From Heliocidaris erythrogramma (Eukaryota > Echinodermata > Echinoidea > Camarodonta > Echinometridae): DNA of 64,000 nucleotides. This document shows positions 34,559 to 47,363 of the stretch, in pieces; positions within the stretch are counted from its first letter, which is position 1; each line of letters begins with the position of its first letter. The position numbers and the translations under genes are program-made. Under the pieces are notes generated by a model. It saw nothing but the letters and a program-made list of their open reading frames with translations, searched no databases and was not told the origin of the DNA. Where the stretch lies: NCBI GenBank assembly GCA_025617745.1, contig CM046869.1:3620244-3684243 (forward strand). Reading direction: 5' to 3'.

Positions 34559-34918
34559 TCAGCAACCTATTTGCATATTCTTGAAAGATTCTTCACTGTC
34601 TTGATCATTCCTATATACTTCCCGGCGTTTCCGCACTTTCGGGAGAGGGCAACATTTCCGCGTGAAATGAACTTCCTGACACCTTCGGCAACTTGTCTGC
34701 ATTGTCTTGCGGACATCGTCAGGACATTCCTTCCTTTCTTTCAAATTTCCGCCTTTAACGCTCCTGAAAGCCTCCGCGGTGCCAGACAGCTTCGCGAATG
34801 CAAGCCGAAGCCACGCAGAATGTTTCAGGAAAGCGCGGAGCCGATGCGGATCTACAGTATAAGCGAGTGCGCGAAGCAAAATTGACTGCTTGCCATAATA
34901 CTCAACAACAAACAACAA
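34559..34918 (-). pseudogene. Decayed retroelement gag-like fragment (Ty3/gypsy-type?)
   Basis: A GC-rich patch carries a 119-residue minus-strand frame. Its C-terminal half contains CRRCQEVHFTRKCCP. This resembles a CCHC zinc knuckle (C-x2-C-x4-H-x4-C) with one residue missing between the second Cys and His, followed by the CP that often comes after knuckles in Ty3/gypsy gag proteins. A +1 shift downstream reads KCGNAGKYIG, which may be the start of a second knuckle. No protease, reverse transcriptase or LTR was found nearby. Loss of spacing and the probable frameshift indicate a dead copy. The family assignment is inference. Confidence 0.35.
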
Positions 34919-35183
34919 AGGACGCTGCGGTCATTTGTGGTCAAGACACGGAAGAGGCAACAGGGCTACCTGAGTATCTCTCTCTCAGCTTGGATTTGAA
35001 GCAATACAGCAAGAAGAATTAAAGCTGGTGTGATCTCCATGACGGCTAGCATGCATATATTATTGAGAAGGAAAAAAAAAGCCGAATTTATAACTTTGCA
35101 TTATTTCCTGATATTGCCCGCATATCTAAATGGTTGGCGGAAAATCATCCTGATTGTACTAATCCGTGATTTTACCACTCCAT

Positions 35184-35481
35184 GGGCCTGTAATATAAAG
35201 AGATAAATCAATCTTACGATTGATATCAATCGTAAGTCTATGGCAAACCATGTACTGAAGAGTTACAATTGATTGTAAGATTGTGTCTCTTTATTGGGGT
35301 GTTGCAAGAAAGTTGCAATCGATTGCAAATTGTAAAGCAAATTAGAACCATTCTGAATGGTTCAGGGTCTGCCCATTCAAGAAAATGCGCTTGCAACAAT
35401 GATTTTGATTGGTCAGTACCGATCAGCTGCAACTTGCAATCAATCGCAACTTTCTTGCAACACCCCATAAGTTACAGGCCC
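35184..35481. mobile_element. Outer MITE, GGGCCTGTAA ends, carrying a nested MITE
   Basis: GGGCCTGTAATATAAAGAGA at the left pairs with TCTCTTTATT...AAGTTACAGGCCC at the right once the inner element (35296-35466) is removed. Internal arms ATCTTACGATTGATATCAATC also fold. The outer element must be the older one. Confidence 0.65.
35296..35466. mobile_element. Inner nested MITE, GGGGTGTTGCAAGAAAG ends
   Basis: GGGGTGTTGCAAGAAAGTTG and its complement CAACTTTCTTGCAACACCCC bound 171 bp. The match continues through GCAATCGATTGCAA versus GCAATCAATCGCAA. The centre holds a short TTAGAACCATTCTGAATGG hairpin. Confidence 0.7.
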
Positions 35482-37658
35482 CTGGTGTGATCCTAGATGT
35501 GTCCGCGCTGTCCTGCTACGATCAGCATTTTCTGCGGCATTTTGCGACCTTCCCGATTGATTCCTAGGACACTCCAAGGTATGACTGCAGTCAATACGCA
35601 GAGATTTATGGTAATGTCCCAAGAAACGATAATTCACACACTTTTTCCGCGTCCGGCGCGGAAAGAATGCCGAAATGACATAATTTGCTTCCGCAACCCT
35701 TCCTAATCTTGTTGGACGCCCGGCTTTACACAAGTATTCCCTTGGGTAAGAGATTGTTAGTTAAACTGATATCAGACACCTCGGATGTATGTATGTATGT
35801 ATGTATGTGAATATTACACTCTAAAAACCGTCTAGTCATTTTTTGATCAGATCGCCTGGTCACATTTTCTTAATCAAATTCTAGTCATTCTGACTAGGAT
35901 TATGTTCATATTTACTAGGATTCTGTTCATTTCAAACCCGAAGCTGGTAGTTTTGACTAGAATAGTGCAGGCACCAGTGAGAATAGTTGCTCTAGTCATA
36001 TTTGATTAGCTTGTTTTTTATCTAGGATTGCTCTTTTGTTTTCTTAAATTGCTTGAAGCGGCCATTAATCACCTAAGAACATCTTGTGAATATTTCCGCC
36101 TTATGCAAGTGTTGATGTCGGCCTCTGCCATTGTAATCAAAATATTGGAAATAAAAGCAGCTAATAACTGACTCAATCTATAATATTCACAACCATGTTG
36201 CGGTTTCAATACTATTAGAAATGTTCGATTAAAAAAAGATTACTCCTAGTATTTCACGCCCTAGGCGGGTTTCCTTTGACGGAATAACATAGCAATAGCC
36301 TTTTCACAGAAGCTACAGCAACAAGTTCCAGAAAGGTTATAATTGTGAATACACACTCATATGGAAGCCGACAAAGGGCGTCTACTTCATTTATTGCATG
36401 AAATGTTTCTCCCAAATACTTTCAATCTTTAAAAATTTTCTGTACATAACATAAAGCCTGTATAAATTATAAAGGCTTATTGTCTTTCTCCTCCATGTAA
36501 CTTGAGAATGTTACGTTTCTATGTATAACCTTAATCAAAACAATAGCACAATGTAATTATTTTACATTCATATTCTCTTAGGAATATTAGGTCCAAGTTA
36601 TACACCTTGCTTCGATTTTATTTTAGTCAATTGGCCTCGTATAATACACTTAAAGCTTAAGAAATTTCATTAACAAAGAATATATTTTAGTAAGACTGCC
36701 AATGAAAACTGAATAATGAGCTAATTTCCATGGTTAATGGGGTAGTAATATTGAATATACTGTAATATCTTTAATACCTCTATTGTTGGACAACCAAGAT
36801 TCTCCTTTATGTTTATGTTTACATAAAAACGATTATTATAATTTGAAAATCACCCAGTTAGACATGAAATTGCCTACATTTAATAGGATAGGCACATATC
36901 AACATGCTTAGTACCATGAGTACACTCCTGTTGGCATTTTTTTATTAAGGATTTCTATGAATAAGCAGTATTTCACCCTTATTAAAAGTCTGTCGGAAGC
37001 CTGTATACCTCAAATATAGCCTTAGGTCTGTTGTTGACTGTTTATTGGTCGAATAGAAACTCAGAAAAATTGTACCATAACATGTTGGATGCCTGCAATC
37101 GATTTTTAGAACGAAAAGAAAAATCGCAAATGGTGACTTGATTAAAATGTCTAATTCATTAACTCTATGACCCACTTTTAATAAGCCAGTTCTTAATGAC
37201 AATTTGCGCATGTGCAGGTAGAGGTAATTTGTACCGACTACACTGACCTTTTTATGCTGTCATGTTGTGCGCCCACAAGTATGATTTTACTTGTAAAACA
37301 AGTAGCGGGTACACCAAAACAAATGTGCGTACAAAGTGGGGTCATTTCAGGATGATTCGTACCATGTACTTATTATGAACTGGCTTATTAAACCATGCCA
37401 TATGGCATGCTTTTAACGATTTTAAAAATTATTGTGTTAATGGAGTTCCGCGAGAGCACGTTTTTGCAACCGAAGAGCACAAACCGATTTATAATTCATA
37501 CCTACCACCAATATTCACGGAGTTGATTTCTTCATGTGGCCGTCAATAATCAACACTGACTCAACACTGACAGGAATCTAGGTACAATGATCTCTTCCCA
37601 ATACTCAGAAGTTTGATGATTTGATGGTTTATTTAACCAGACTGCTCAGAAAGTATGT
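35482..37658. other. No gene recognised
   Basis: A GC-rich patch at about 35500-35720 includes CCGCGTCCGGCGCGG. TCTAGTCAT and ACTAGGATT motifs recur between 35833 and 36040. Confidence 0.4.
35785..35808. repeat. GTAT tetranucleotide repeat
   Basis: Five to six tandem ATGT units. Confidence 0.9.
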
Positions 37659-37826
37659 GTATGCTTGTAAGTAAGCAAGCAGGGGACCGACGGCTTTAAG
37701 TCATCTCCGAGGGACTTGGCAACGAGGATTAATGCATTACTAAAGGGCACTAGCGCACCAACTTGGTTTCGAACCTGGGTCCTCCCCATGAGACCACTGC
37801 TCTACCACTGAGCGATCGTGCCTCCT
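37659..37826 (-). mobile_element. tRNA-derived SINE (family 3), copy 1
   Basis: On the minus strand the head is GAGGCACGATCGCTCAGTGG (A box) and AGGTTCGAAACCAAG (B box). The body ends AAAGCCGTCGGTCCCCTGCT and TGCTTACTTACAAGCAT. The tail matches the copy at 53068-53220. Confidence 0.75.
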
Positions 37827-39413
37827 CAAAGAAAACTCCAACACGTTAGTAGATAGTGCTCAGGACCCCCTTCATTTTTTTAGATCAATTGATTCTATTC
37901 AAGCTCAATTTCTAGACCTTATATGGCATTGATTAAGATTTGTTTTTGTTTAAATTAAGACCAACCAGTACATTATAAATCACTACACCTAGATCACTTT
38001 TAAAATAGATTACAAAAGATTATTCTGCATTACTCAATTTGCATGTGGGAATATTTTTCAAGCTTAAAGGATGAAACAATGAGATTATAATTGTATCTCA
38101 AAGTCATCGTCTATAAACTGCCGTGGTATCTCGAAGATGTCCTAATCAACCGTTTGCGACTGACAAATCTCATTGCAAAAACACCTGTCATGCTGGTCCA
38201 ATCTATATTCAATGATAGCCGCGACATACACCAGCCCCCTACCATGATGTACGGATATTTCTTGTCACGGCCGGGGACGGGGGAGGGGGAAGACTAGCCT
38301 TTGCCATTGGTTGCTATACAAAATTCTAAAATTTCTGGGGGACGCCGCGCATGGCCCCTACTCCCTTTAACATTCTAGGGGAATAATTCAGTTCATAATT
38401 AATTCATTGCACAAATGACCATGAAAATGACCCCAAATTGAACACACACACCCTCACACACATCACTTCTTGTTTAACATGTAAAATCATAAAGGTGCGT
38501 GCATCGTGGTGCGTACAAATTGAAAGCGTATATAAAGGTCAATTGCACTCCGTATAAATGACCTTTATCTGCACATATTCAAATTGTAATTACGAACTAG
38601 CTTATTATTATGTTATACGGAGAGATTGAATACATATCTTAGCCTCTAAGCCTTTGCCAATTTGTAGTCATATATCATGCATGGAGATAGTAATTTCATG
38701 CACTATTTGTTTTTACTATAATTTTTTGGGGGCTTTACAATCAGCAGAAAGGTGGGCACCAAATGCAATCCTCATACAATATTTACCAGGGTTTTTTTTT
38801 TCATGAAGGCCATTTCTTACCGGCTGTCTGTCTGTATTAATAATTTTAGGTGGTTGAAGAAAGTAACTGAAAATTCAGCAATTTTCAGGTCAGGTTTGTT
38901 TCCCCTGTATGTATGGCAGCTTCCGGCGTAAAATTATTTTTCATGTCCACGAAAAGATTTGGACATCAGTGTTTTAAAGACAAAGCCTCAATGCTTGAAC
39001 ATAATTATGAAATGTGTATATCATTCAATAACTTCAACCGGCGATCCAAAGAAATTCATATTCTGTTATTTGCTAACAAATTCAGGCATTGTTAGGCATT
39101 TGTCTTTAAAGGATTATCAATTGGGAAACTAGCCGACACACAGTTTTGCGATCGTACATACATGGGTACAAGCCATCCCTTCTTCCGGTTTGTAAATCTC
39201 TCTTGTGATACAAATCGTATTTGTACATTTGGAAAGCTCTTGAGTGCTAATACGACAAAAGGAAAATAATGATGAAAACACATTCCATCTTTCATTAGCA
39301 ATCAATCTTTAATGTAGCGGAACAGGTGATGCTGATAGCAAAGAGGGGGCGGACGTGGGTGTGTGAGTGTGTTCGGGAAAAAGAAAGAATTTTTATTTAC
39401 GTGTTTACTACTC
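37827..39413. other. Nothing recognised
   Basis: GC rises briefly near 38265-38300 (CCGGGGACGGGGGAGGG). No gene. Confidence 0.45.
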
Positions 39414-39414
39414 T

Positions 39415-39470
<56 letters not shown>
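39414..39470. repeat. Compound TA/TG microsatellite
   Basis: About 12 TA units pass directly into about 16 TG units. The TG side could adopt left-handed DNA under supercoiling. Confidence 0.95.
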
Positions 39471-39472
<2 letters not shown>

Positions 39473-42400
39473 AATCACACGTTGAAACGTTAAAGTTTGC
39501 GTGTGATATATGGATTTCAATCAAAACATTCTCGGAAATCCCTATCCCACTCTTATTTTTCTTTCTTATATCACACCAAAAGTTCATTGAATTTCTGTAG
39601 TCAAGGCCAAAGAGACAGTCGATATGTCGACAGAAGAAGAAATGCGAAGATTGCAATCATGTATGGGCTAGGCATTTTCAACGTATCGAAAAGTAAAGTC
39701 GATGAAAAATAACAGCAATTTAAGTGAGGATTTAATCAAGTGCTTCCAAGCAGGAAGAACATGATTATAAACACTTGAATTTTGTTCATTCCATATTCTG
39801 ATTGTAAACTTAAAAAACGTATGTACGAAGAATGAGGGAACCTTTTTGCAAAAGTCTCGTTCCATCAGAGTTCATTAAAGGAAACACACGTGTTATTTTT
39901 TTCTTCCATATTCCTTTTGGTACAAGAGGAAATTGTTCCACATGTCAAAGTTAGTGATGTCAGAAACGATTGAAATCTGTTTTCAATGATGGTCTTAAGT
40001 GGCAAAAAAGATGGTTAAAAATGAAATACATACACTTCAGCTCGCATAAGGAATACATATATGCATGATTACATAATTCTATGGTAGAAACAGGAGTGAA
40101 AGCCCTTGAAAAAATACTCATTAGTGAGCACGCTTTGATCTGGTATTAAAGTCTTTACTTGGTCCCGTAACTTCCTTGATTTCTTTTCTCTTGCTTTTCC
40201 TCCTGTTGCTATCACTCAGCATGTAGTTTTAGAGAAACACTGTTTCTTCTTCTTAAAGACTGGTCGCCTGATAAATTGTTCCGCGAGACGATCAACCCTT
40301 GGAGCCGTCACAGTTCGCAAACCAACAGACACGCACACTTTCACTCACCCTCGCGCACACTATCAACGTAGCCATTAAGCCGTAAGGTTTTTTAATTCCC
40401 TTTAGAAAAACAAGCTACCCAGAGCACGTCCCCGTAATATGTAAGTTTTCGTGGCGCCAATTAAAACGAAATGGAAACCCGGGGAGATCTAGGAGAAGGG
40501 AAGCCGCTGTATTCTTCGTTATTTTTTATGGTTTATTTCATGGGCACAGGAACGGATGTGCTCTCGACAGCAGCTAGTCCTTATCCGTATGAAACAATCC
40601 GTAATTTCGGATAGAATTGGTAATAGAAACTGGTATAAGATGTCCAAGATATACAAGGCAGTTATAATTGGAAGTATCATGTGATCCGAACGAACAGGGA
40701 AGCAAGCTAATTGACATTCATATCTACCAAGTCATGGGTTTCACAAAAATCGTTACCTTTTGTCAGAAACGATCTGGAAGTTAAAAGAGTAAAAGATAAG
40801 TGATGATCTCAGGCATGTGTCGTAAGCAATTTCTGTCCTAAGAATTATGAAAAGTTCATTATCCCGAAGTTGTCTTTCTCTAAAGATTCGTGAAATGGAC
40901 TATCGGATAGAAAAATCTTTGAAAAAAACAAACGTTCAGATGATTCCATCAAATGTTTGGATTTAGGAAACTTTATTTTGGGGAAAATGTGTAGAAAACG
41001 TGTGTTTAGAGTAAGGAAGATTACTTTGATAATTAACCCCATAAGAACTCACATTGAAAAAAAAAACACCTCATAAAAAAATCTAGCCTTCAGATAATAA
41101 GAAGATATGTTGACCTTTCCGAATGATAAATCGGACATGGCCGTGCTGTTTCGGCTTAAAATTCAAAGTTTGTTTTGCAAGACTGACATTTATTCGACAG
41201 TTCCAGAGAGGTATGTGGCGATCATATTCAATCAAAAGATTAATTGACATTAGACCGATGCCTTTTTCTCTCTTTCAGAAAACATCATAGAAGGAGGAAA
41301 TTTTTTCAGTCTGATCTGAAAATAATAGTACATCCCTTAGATGGAATACAAATTCAATTATTTCACAATTCGATACAAATAACACTAACAACAAACATAT
41401 TGAGTATTAAATTTGATTTTCAAAATGCTTTGAAGAGGATCAATCATATAAAAAGAATGATGTATATGTAGGTTTTCATACATATAATCCAAATTACGTC
41501 AGCCTCTAAGGTTATTTCTGTAATGATTTATTAAGGTTCAGATATTTTTTTAATTAAATGCGTTATGTGGCGAAACTAGAACAACACTTAAATTGAAACT
41601 TAAAAGCGATTATGATTTTACAGTGATCGTTTTGGGGTTTAATGTTGGCTCCATATACAGTATATTAGCACCCTCTGTTACTTCTATAATTAGAAGATAT
41701 TCAGATTCAAATCATGACAAAAGCAAAATGATGGTAAAATGGGATTAGACTACCATTGAAGTTAAGTGAAAGTTGACTTCCCCAACGGGGAAGGATGCAC
41801 CGCTTTTCTTTCTAACTTCTTTTATTCGTAATTATGTCTAGTCAAGTTATTTCGGGATACCTTTGTGTGTGTTTTTTAATGTATACAAACTATTTTTGGA
41901 ACTGATTGTTCCCTCTAAAAAGTACTTGTTCGACATGGTGCACCAGCATGCCCGAAGTTTGAAAATGACATAATTGTTTCCATTCTTAATAGTCATTGCA
42001 AAAGAATGTGTGTTCCGCTTCACCTAACAGGGTGTGTCTAAACTACGTCATACTTTAATAACTGATTTTCATATTCTCTAAGAAATGTTTTTCGAATCTC
42101 CCTCCATCCTGATTTACACCTAATGAGACTACCAATGGAATTATCTGGATCATAAAGGACCACGAAGCTTACTGTGACAATTTTTTTTACATTTTCAAAA
42201 TTTGACGTCAAAATGTGACGCAAATCTTAGCTGAATTAACAACAGATACACGTACGTATACATTTCAAGTTAACGAATTGTTCGAAATATAGATCAACTA
42301 ACATGACTCAGAGATTATAATCTGAAATCCAATGAGAAGTACGTCAGAGCAGGTTAATCACATTCATGACATATTAAACCCAACCTTTGGAAACTGACCC

Positions 42401-43447
42401 TTCCAGCCAGTGCTGCTATGCGGTATTTATATACCAGTCTTTATATACCAATATCAATAAATGAAACAAAATAACATTTTTCCTACTGTAGAAAAATGAC
42501 GTCATTTCTAGTCTGTAGGAGATGACATTTACCGAAGGTATTTTCTCCATGCAAGTCTAAATTCACTACCATACAATTTGAAAGGGCTCCATTAGACAAT
42601 GTTAACCGCAAAATAGAAGATTAGTTTTATAGTTATTAAAATTAGTTTTGAATAAATCGTGGATCTTTGTATCAACTATGCATTATTAAAAAATAAGTTC
42701 AGTAAATAACTGAGTTGTTAAGATACGTGAAATTCTGCATATGGGTTTTATTTAACTGAATATTGGATGCGAATAAATGAATTATGCAGATTGACAGAGT
42801 ATATATTTTAAATAAAACATAATTGACATATGGATGTATCAACGATGCACCAAAATCTTATTTGATAGTGTTTCGGATTGTTTAACCATCGTTTATCATC
42901 ATGGTTCACCAACCCACTATTGGACTGAAAGTCAGAAAATTTCCAATGTCACTTTTATTTTCCATTCGCCTTGATTCGAAAAACAAACATAAGAAGATAT
43001 GTTACAATTATTTCATAATATATTCACTGCGTCATTGGGGTTCATTCATTAGGTATACAATAATATTCAGCTATTACAAAGGGAATTCGGCTAAATTGTT
43101 ACAAGATCAGCAATATTGTATTAATTTCGCAAACCTATACCACACAAATTACAGTAGTTCCTTTATCATATCAAGATGACCCGAAAATGTGGAAGTGCAT
43201 TGAACCTTTACTAAAAGTTCAAATGAAATCCAAGTTTTCCGGATGCCATGGTGCGAAACGCATAGTGAAAGACGATGCCATGAGACTTAAGGCGCCAACT
43301 CCGACTGGGAGGGTGCGGCTTGTGTCTAATGATGCTTCTAACATTTTGATTGAGTGAGAAAAATCAAGATTGAACGGTGTCCATGTTCTAGGTATTCGAA
43401 AATTAAAACGCGAAAATCTTTTAGAATAAAACCAACGAATACTTAAA
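39471..43447. other. 4 kb of AT-rich DNA without a recognised feature
   Basis: No frame above 92 codons and no clear repeat ends. It is the quietest part of the window and could hold unspotted regulatory DNA. Confidence 0.45.
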
Positions 43448-43765
43448 GATAAAGTTGAGTTCTGGCCATGCGATTACAATGTGAAAAACAGAAGCAATTT
43501 GGAAAGGTTGTTTACGTAGTACATAAGAATTGGTGTATACATGCTTTCAGGTTTTGGAATCACCAAAATGAGTAGAAATAGACTCGGCCTTGCCGAAAGT
43601 CGCATACACTGTACACAGAAATAGGTATATTCGTCTGTATAATACACACACATATATGGCATGAAAGTTTTGAAAAGCAGTCTTATTCTATTTCTTCTAT
43701 CATATTCTTTCAAACTAGCATAAAAAAGAATGAGAAAGCTAACAAATTATTTTCCACTTTTAACG
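43448..43765 (+). repeat. Dispersed repeat, copy 2
   Basis: It aligns in the same orientation with 23312-23670 from GATAAAGTTGAGTTCTGG through TGGAATCACCAAAATGAG and GGCATGAAAGTT to GAGAAAGCTAAC. Spacing differences are small. A short palindrome (43799-43875) follows about 30 bases later. Copy 1 instead continues into unrelated sequence. Confidence 0.65.
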
Positions 43766-43798
43766 AGAACTCAACCATCTCTTGAAGACACTCTACAT

Positions 43799-43875
43799 CG
43801 TCAGCCTTATGCCAAAAGGGCCTTAAGGCCATAGACTTTATACAGTGATAAGGCCCTTTTGGCATAAGGCCGACG
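43799..43875. repeat. Short perfect-arm palindrome
   Basis: TCAGCCTTATGCCAAAAGGG plus CCTTA at the left pairs with TAAGG plus CCCTTTTGGCATAAGGCCGA at the right, around a loop of about 20 bases. It is probably a very short MITE or the end of one. Confidence 0.6.
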
Positions 43876-45642
43876 ACATATATGACAAGGCCACGTAATA
43901 TGAGATACATAATGCATGGATCGCAACGATTCGCTGATTAGCTATGAGGTATATCCTTCCAATGAAAATCTTTGGTGCAATCATTGCAATTTTACTAATT
44001 ATTTTCTACAGAATTCGATTCTAAAACGAGTTATTTGAAAATTGATGATATATGCCTATGAGACAATACTTATTAAGTTCGCCTACAACAATGAGGGTGG
44101 AATAAAATCTCTTCGCAGCAAATACCTCAAAAGAAAACGTGGTTTCGAGCAAATGCTTCAAAGTTACATTCCATGAATATTGGGATAACACATTCATTCA
44201 AGCAGAATTTCTTGAATGATGTAATCTTAAATCCGATTGGTCTTTTAAATATCAGAACTCTTATTTAAGTCCCCCCCCCCCTCTCTTTCCATAAGAATTA
44301 CAAATAACGCGTTATACGATATAGGAAACGAAGGAATAAAGAACATCCTGTTTCTATATCTTGCGCTTGTTTCATACTCTTTTCATTGGGTTTAGATTAT
44401 AATTGTTCATCATTCCCAGATTTCTTTTCGGAGAATCAAATATGTCACTCTGTTTCAGATTTACCCAAGCTCAAATGATACACCGAGTGTTTTGCATTTA
44501 TAAATCTACCGTTTTGTACCATTCCAGTCATGTGTGTCTCAAAACAGGGATACAACTTTTCCCCTCTGTAGTTTTAGGTGCAAAATAATGTGTTTGATGT
44601 GAAGAAATGAAAGGGAATGTATATTTGAAATGAAAATGAGAGCAAAATGGGAGCACTGGATAAAGTAGTACTTAAGGAAAAGGAAGAAACTTAGAAACTG
44701 TCACAAATCCTCCGAATTTCGGGGGATCTTGAGTGTCTTTGTGTACTTCATCTCTCTGTTGGGAATCGACACCCACAGTCTATCAATCATCTAAGCCGTT
44801 GTCTAGTGTAAATGTGATTATTAGCCTACAACTGTATTTTCACAGTTCAGTTAAGACCTTCAAAACATTGATGAAATAGATTGCTGTAGGGTAACCCCCT
44901 CCTCCTCAGAAAATCGCTTCTCTTTCATGGCATTCAAAACGTGCCAATCGCAAAACAAAAGTTTGACACTGAGGTGTTCTTATATGATTACATTAGATAT
45001 AGTGTAATTCTAATTCTGCAGGAGGTGGTTGCGGTGACGTCTTACCGTAGTTCACACATCGCATGAAGCATGGAGAGAAAAAAATTACAGTAAGCTTGTG
45101 GCAATCTAAGATACAGTATGTGTATCAATGCCTTGTAATCCATGGTGTTAGAATAAAGGTCAAAGCCAAAATTATCCCGTGTATGCGTCTCAATCGCATC
45201 AACTGTTTGTAGGCTTAGCGCTAAAGAATCCTCTGTACAAGATATATGACAAGTCACTGATCCTGTGTAAAAAAACAAACAAACTTGGAATTTGCAACAG
45301 GATATTAAAGGAATCGCACCCCAAAGGACATGAAGGACAGGACAATTTGTTGCATAGTGTCAATCGAATTATTTCCTCCTCATGATGGCGGCAAGCAGGC
45401 AACAAATGTATTCCCCAGAAGCAGAAAGCAGGTCTGATTTTTATTTTTTCCTGATAAATGACCCCTATGATACATATTGAGATAAGTAGTGATGGCATTA
45501 ATTTCGTATATCCAAAGGAAAATACGCACAGGAACAAGAATCGATACAAGGAACGATATATAGCGTTTCCGGTAGTTTGTAATTCCAGAAGCAATAATAT
45601 CAGAAACCCTTTTTTCGAATGTCTTTCAGAAACCTCTTTTCT
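43876..45642. other. Nothing recognised; poly(C) at 44271-44280
   Basis: A 131-codon minus frame (45199-45594) has no domain. Confidence 0.4.
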
Positions 45643-45678
<36 letters not shown>

Positions 45679-45680
45679 GA
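45643..45680. repeat. TTG microsatellite
   Basis: About twelve perfect TTG/TGT units are followed at once by a GA-rich stretch (GAGAGAAAAGTGAGAGAGG). Confidence 0.95.
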
Positions 45681-45912
45681 GAGAAAAGTGAGAGAGGCAG
45701 AGAGATTCAATAGAAGGTGTCTAGAAGCTTGATTTCAAGGGGTAAATAATTTATTGTACGAACAAAAAAAATGTAATAGGCTTTATACAATTAATCAGCA
45801 TGGCAGGTCCCTGGTTCTTGCGATGTGCGAAATGCAGGTTGGAGAAGAATATTCATGGATGTATACACACGCTTTTTAGTTTGATCTGTGTTTCGTAATA
45901 ATTTTTATTGAT

Positions 45913-46539
45913 TTGATAGAGCGAAAACAAATAGGCGGGGGAAACACTGAAGAAAAGGTGGCTCTTTACTTTAAACGTGAACGGAACAATTGCAGCGTGA
46001 TGCCAATGAAAATAATTAAAGGAACAATTATCTTCAATAAAAGGACAGTACAGTATATGAGGTGCGAGTTTCAAGCCATTTGGCAACAGCCTATCCACAA
46101 AAAAAAATCGGCAATAAAAGGCATATTTGAAAGTTTCAAAGAACATTGTAAATGTTTAATATGTAAAATACACAAAAATCTTAGGTTTTCAACAGCATTG
46201 CGATCAAAAGTACATCTAGATGACGTCTGCTACCTCAATAAAAACGGAGCCAACAGCTTATGCTCAAAACTGCACATTGCACACACTGTACGCACATGGC
46301 AGCGGTGGACGATGAAGTACACCTACTTTTATATGCGTGCCCCGGGAGCTGAAACTCATATACCAGGTAATGGGTTGGTGATGTCTGTTTTCAATCACAA
46401 ATATTTTGAAATCTACAGGATTGATTGCGTTACAAATCAGAACCTCTCTGTAATAGTTCAACATTTTGTATTTATGAATACAGCAATCATAAACTTAAAT
46501 ACCATTTTAGATTATAACCTACGTTACTGCTGCCTTTAA
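45913..46539 (+). CDS. Unidentified open frame, 208 codons (179 from first ATG)
   Basis: This is the longest open frame in the window, but it has no recognised domain. The frame begins at a TTG; the first ATG leaves about 179 residues beginning MPMKIIKG. The product is basic in its first half and shows no signal peptide, zinc finger or transposase motif. Composition is AT-rich like the flanks and no splice or promoter context stands out. A frame this long is unexpected by chance at this base composition, which is why it is listed. A decayed element frame or chance remain possible. Confidence 0.12.
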   Translation: MIERKQIGGGNTEEKVALYFKRERNNCSVMPMKIIKGTIIFNKRTVQYMRCEFQAIWQQPIHKKKSAIKGIFESFKEHCKCLICKIHKNLRFSTALRSKVHLDDVCYLNKNGANSLCSKLHIAHTVRTWQRWTMKYTYFYMRAPGAETHIPGNGLVMSVFNHKYFEIYRIDCVTNQNLSVIVQHFVFMNTAIINLNTILDYNLRYCCL

Positions 46540-47214
46540 AAACAGCCTTCATTTGACCTCGGATAGGTTGCACTCTGTCGTGATCTGGCCCAACGTTAAG
46601 AAGCAGAAACACAAGAATTGGATGAACGTGCAGTAGCATTCTTAAAAAGGTTGGTAAGCAATTAAACAATCCCGAATTGTATACTATGAATATCAATATT
46701 GGTACGGAGCTTCGGATACACTTAACTGTAATAGCCCAGACGACGGAAAGTGAAGCTTAAAGGGTTCGTTGAATTTCATTTGCATATTACCATAACACAC
46801 ACATCCTGCTCTCTTAAAAAGGAGTGAATTTTCACTCTATTTGTACTTTCCCAGGAGTCACGTCAGTGGTCCGTAATACAGAAGTGAATATCGATTTATT
46901 TTAGAGTCTTTTTAAAAAGAAAAGAATGAATTTTAACTATAGTTTCACTAAATGTTCTCTCCGACAGGGAGTAACCTTGGTGATCCTTAGATATTCGTTA
47001 TAGAGAGTGTATGATTCTATAAGCTGATATGAAGTTCTCTGTATTATGATAAATATAAAATGATAAACAAAGGATATTGTCATGGGGAACTATATTAGTA
47101 ATGCTACTAAGTTGTTGATCACAGAGAAATTCACTATGTACATTTGACTTCCAATAGGACAATTATGATATTTCATGATTGCCTTAAACGTGTATTTTTT
47201 TTGGATAAAGATTT
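46540..47214. other. Nothing recognised
   Basis: AT-rich, short frames only. Confidence 0.45.
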
Positions 47215-47363
47215 TGAACTCAAAGGAGGTTTAAATCATCGGTAAGGTTTAAACTTCCGTAAGCGCGCTCAAAGAAAATATATGATTGGATCGGATTCCG
47301 TGCGCACGTACCCATAAAATCCTAAGAGGGGGTTTAAACCAAACCTCCTTTGTGAATTCGGGC
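47215..47363. mobile_element. Palindromic element, GAATTCACAAAGGAGGTTT ends (copy B)
   Basis: It shares with copy A the core CTCAAAGAAAATATATGATT (complement), GGATTCCGTGCGCACGTAC, GGTTTAAACC motifs and the CCTCCTTTGTGAATTCG end. It is in inverse orientation and about 50 bp shorter, with a damaged left end. The two copies are 41 kb apart. Confidence 0.7.

Noticed and set aside
37745..37826. Second tRNA gene
   Set aside because: A and B boxes are present, but the sequence continues into a SINE body shared with 53068-53220 and no acceptor stem closes.
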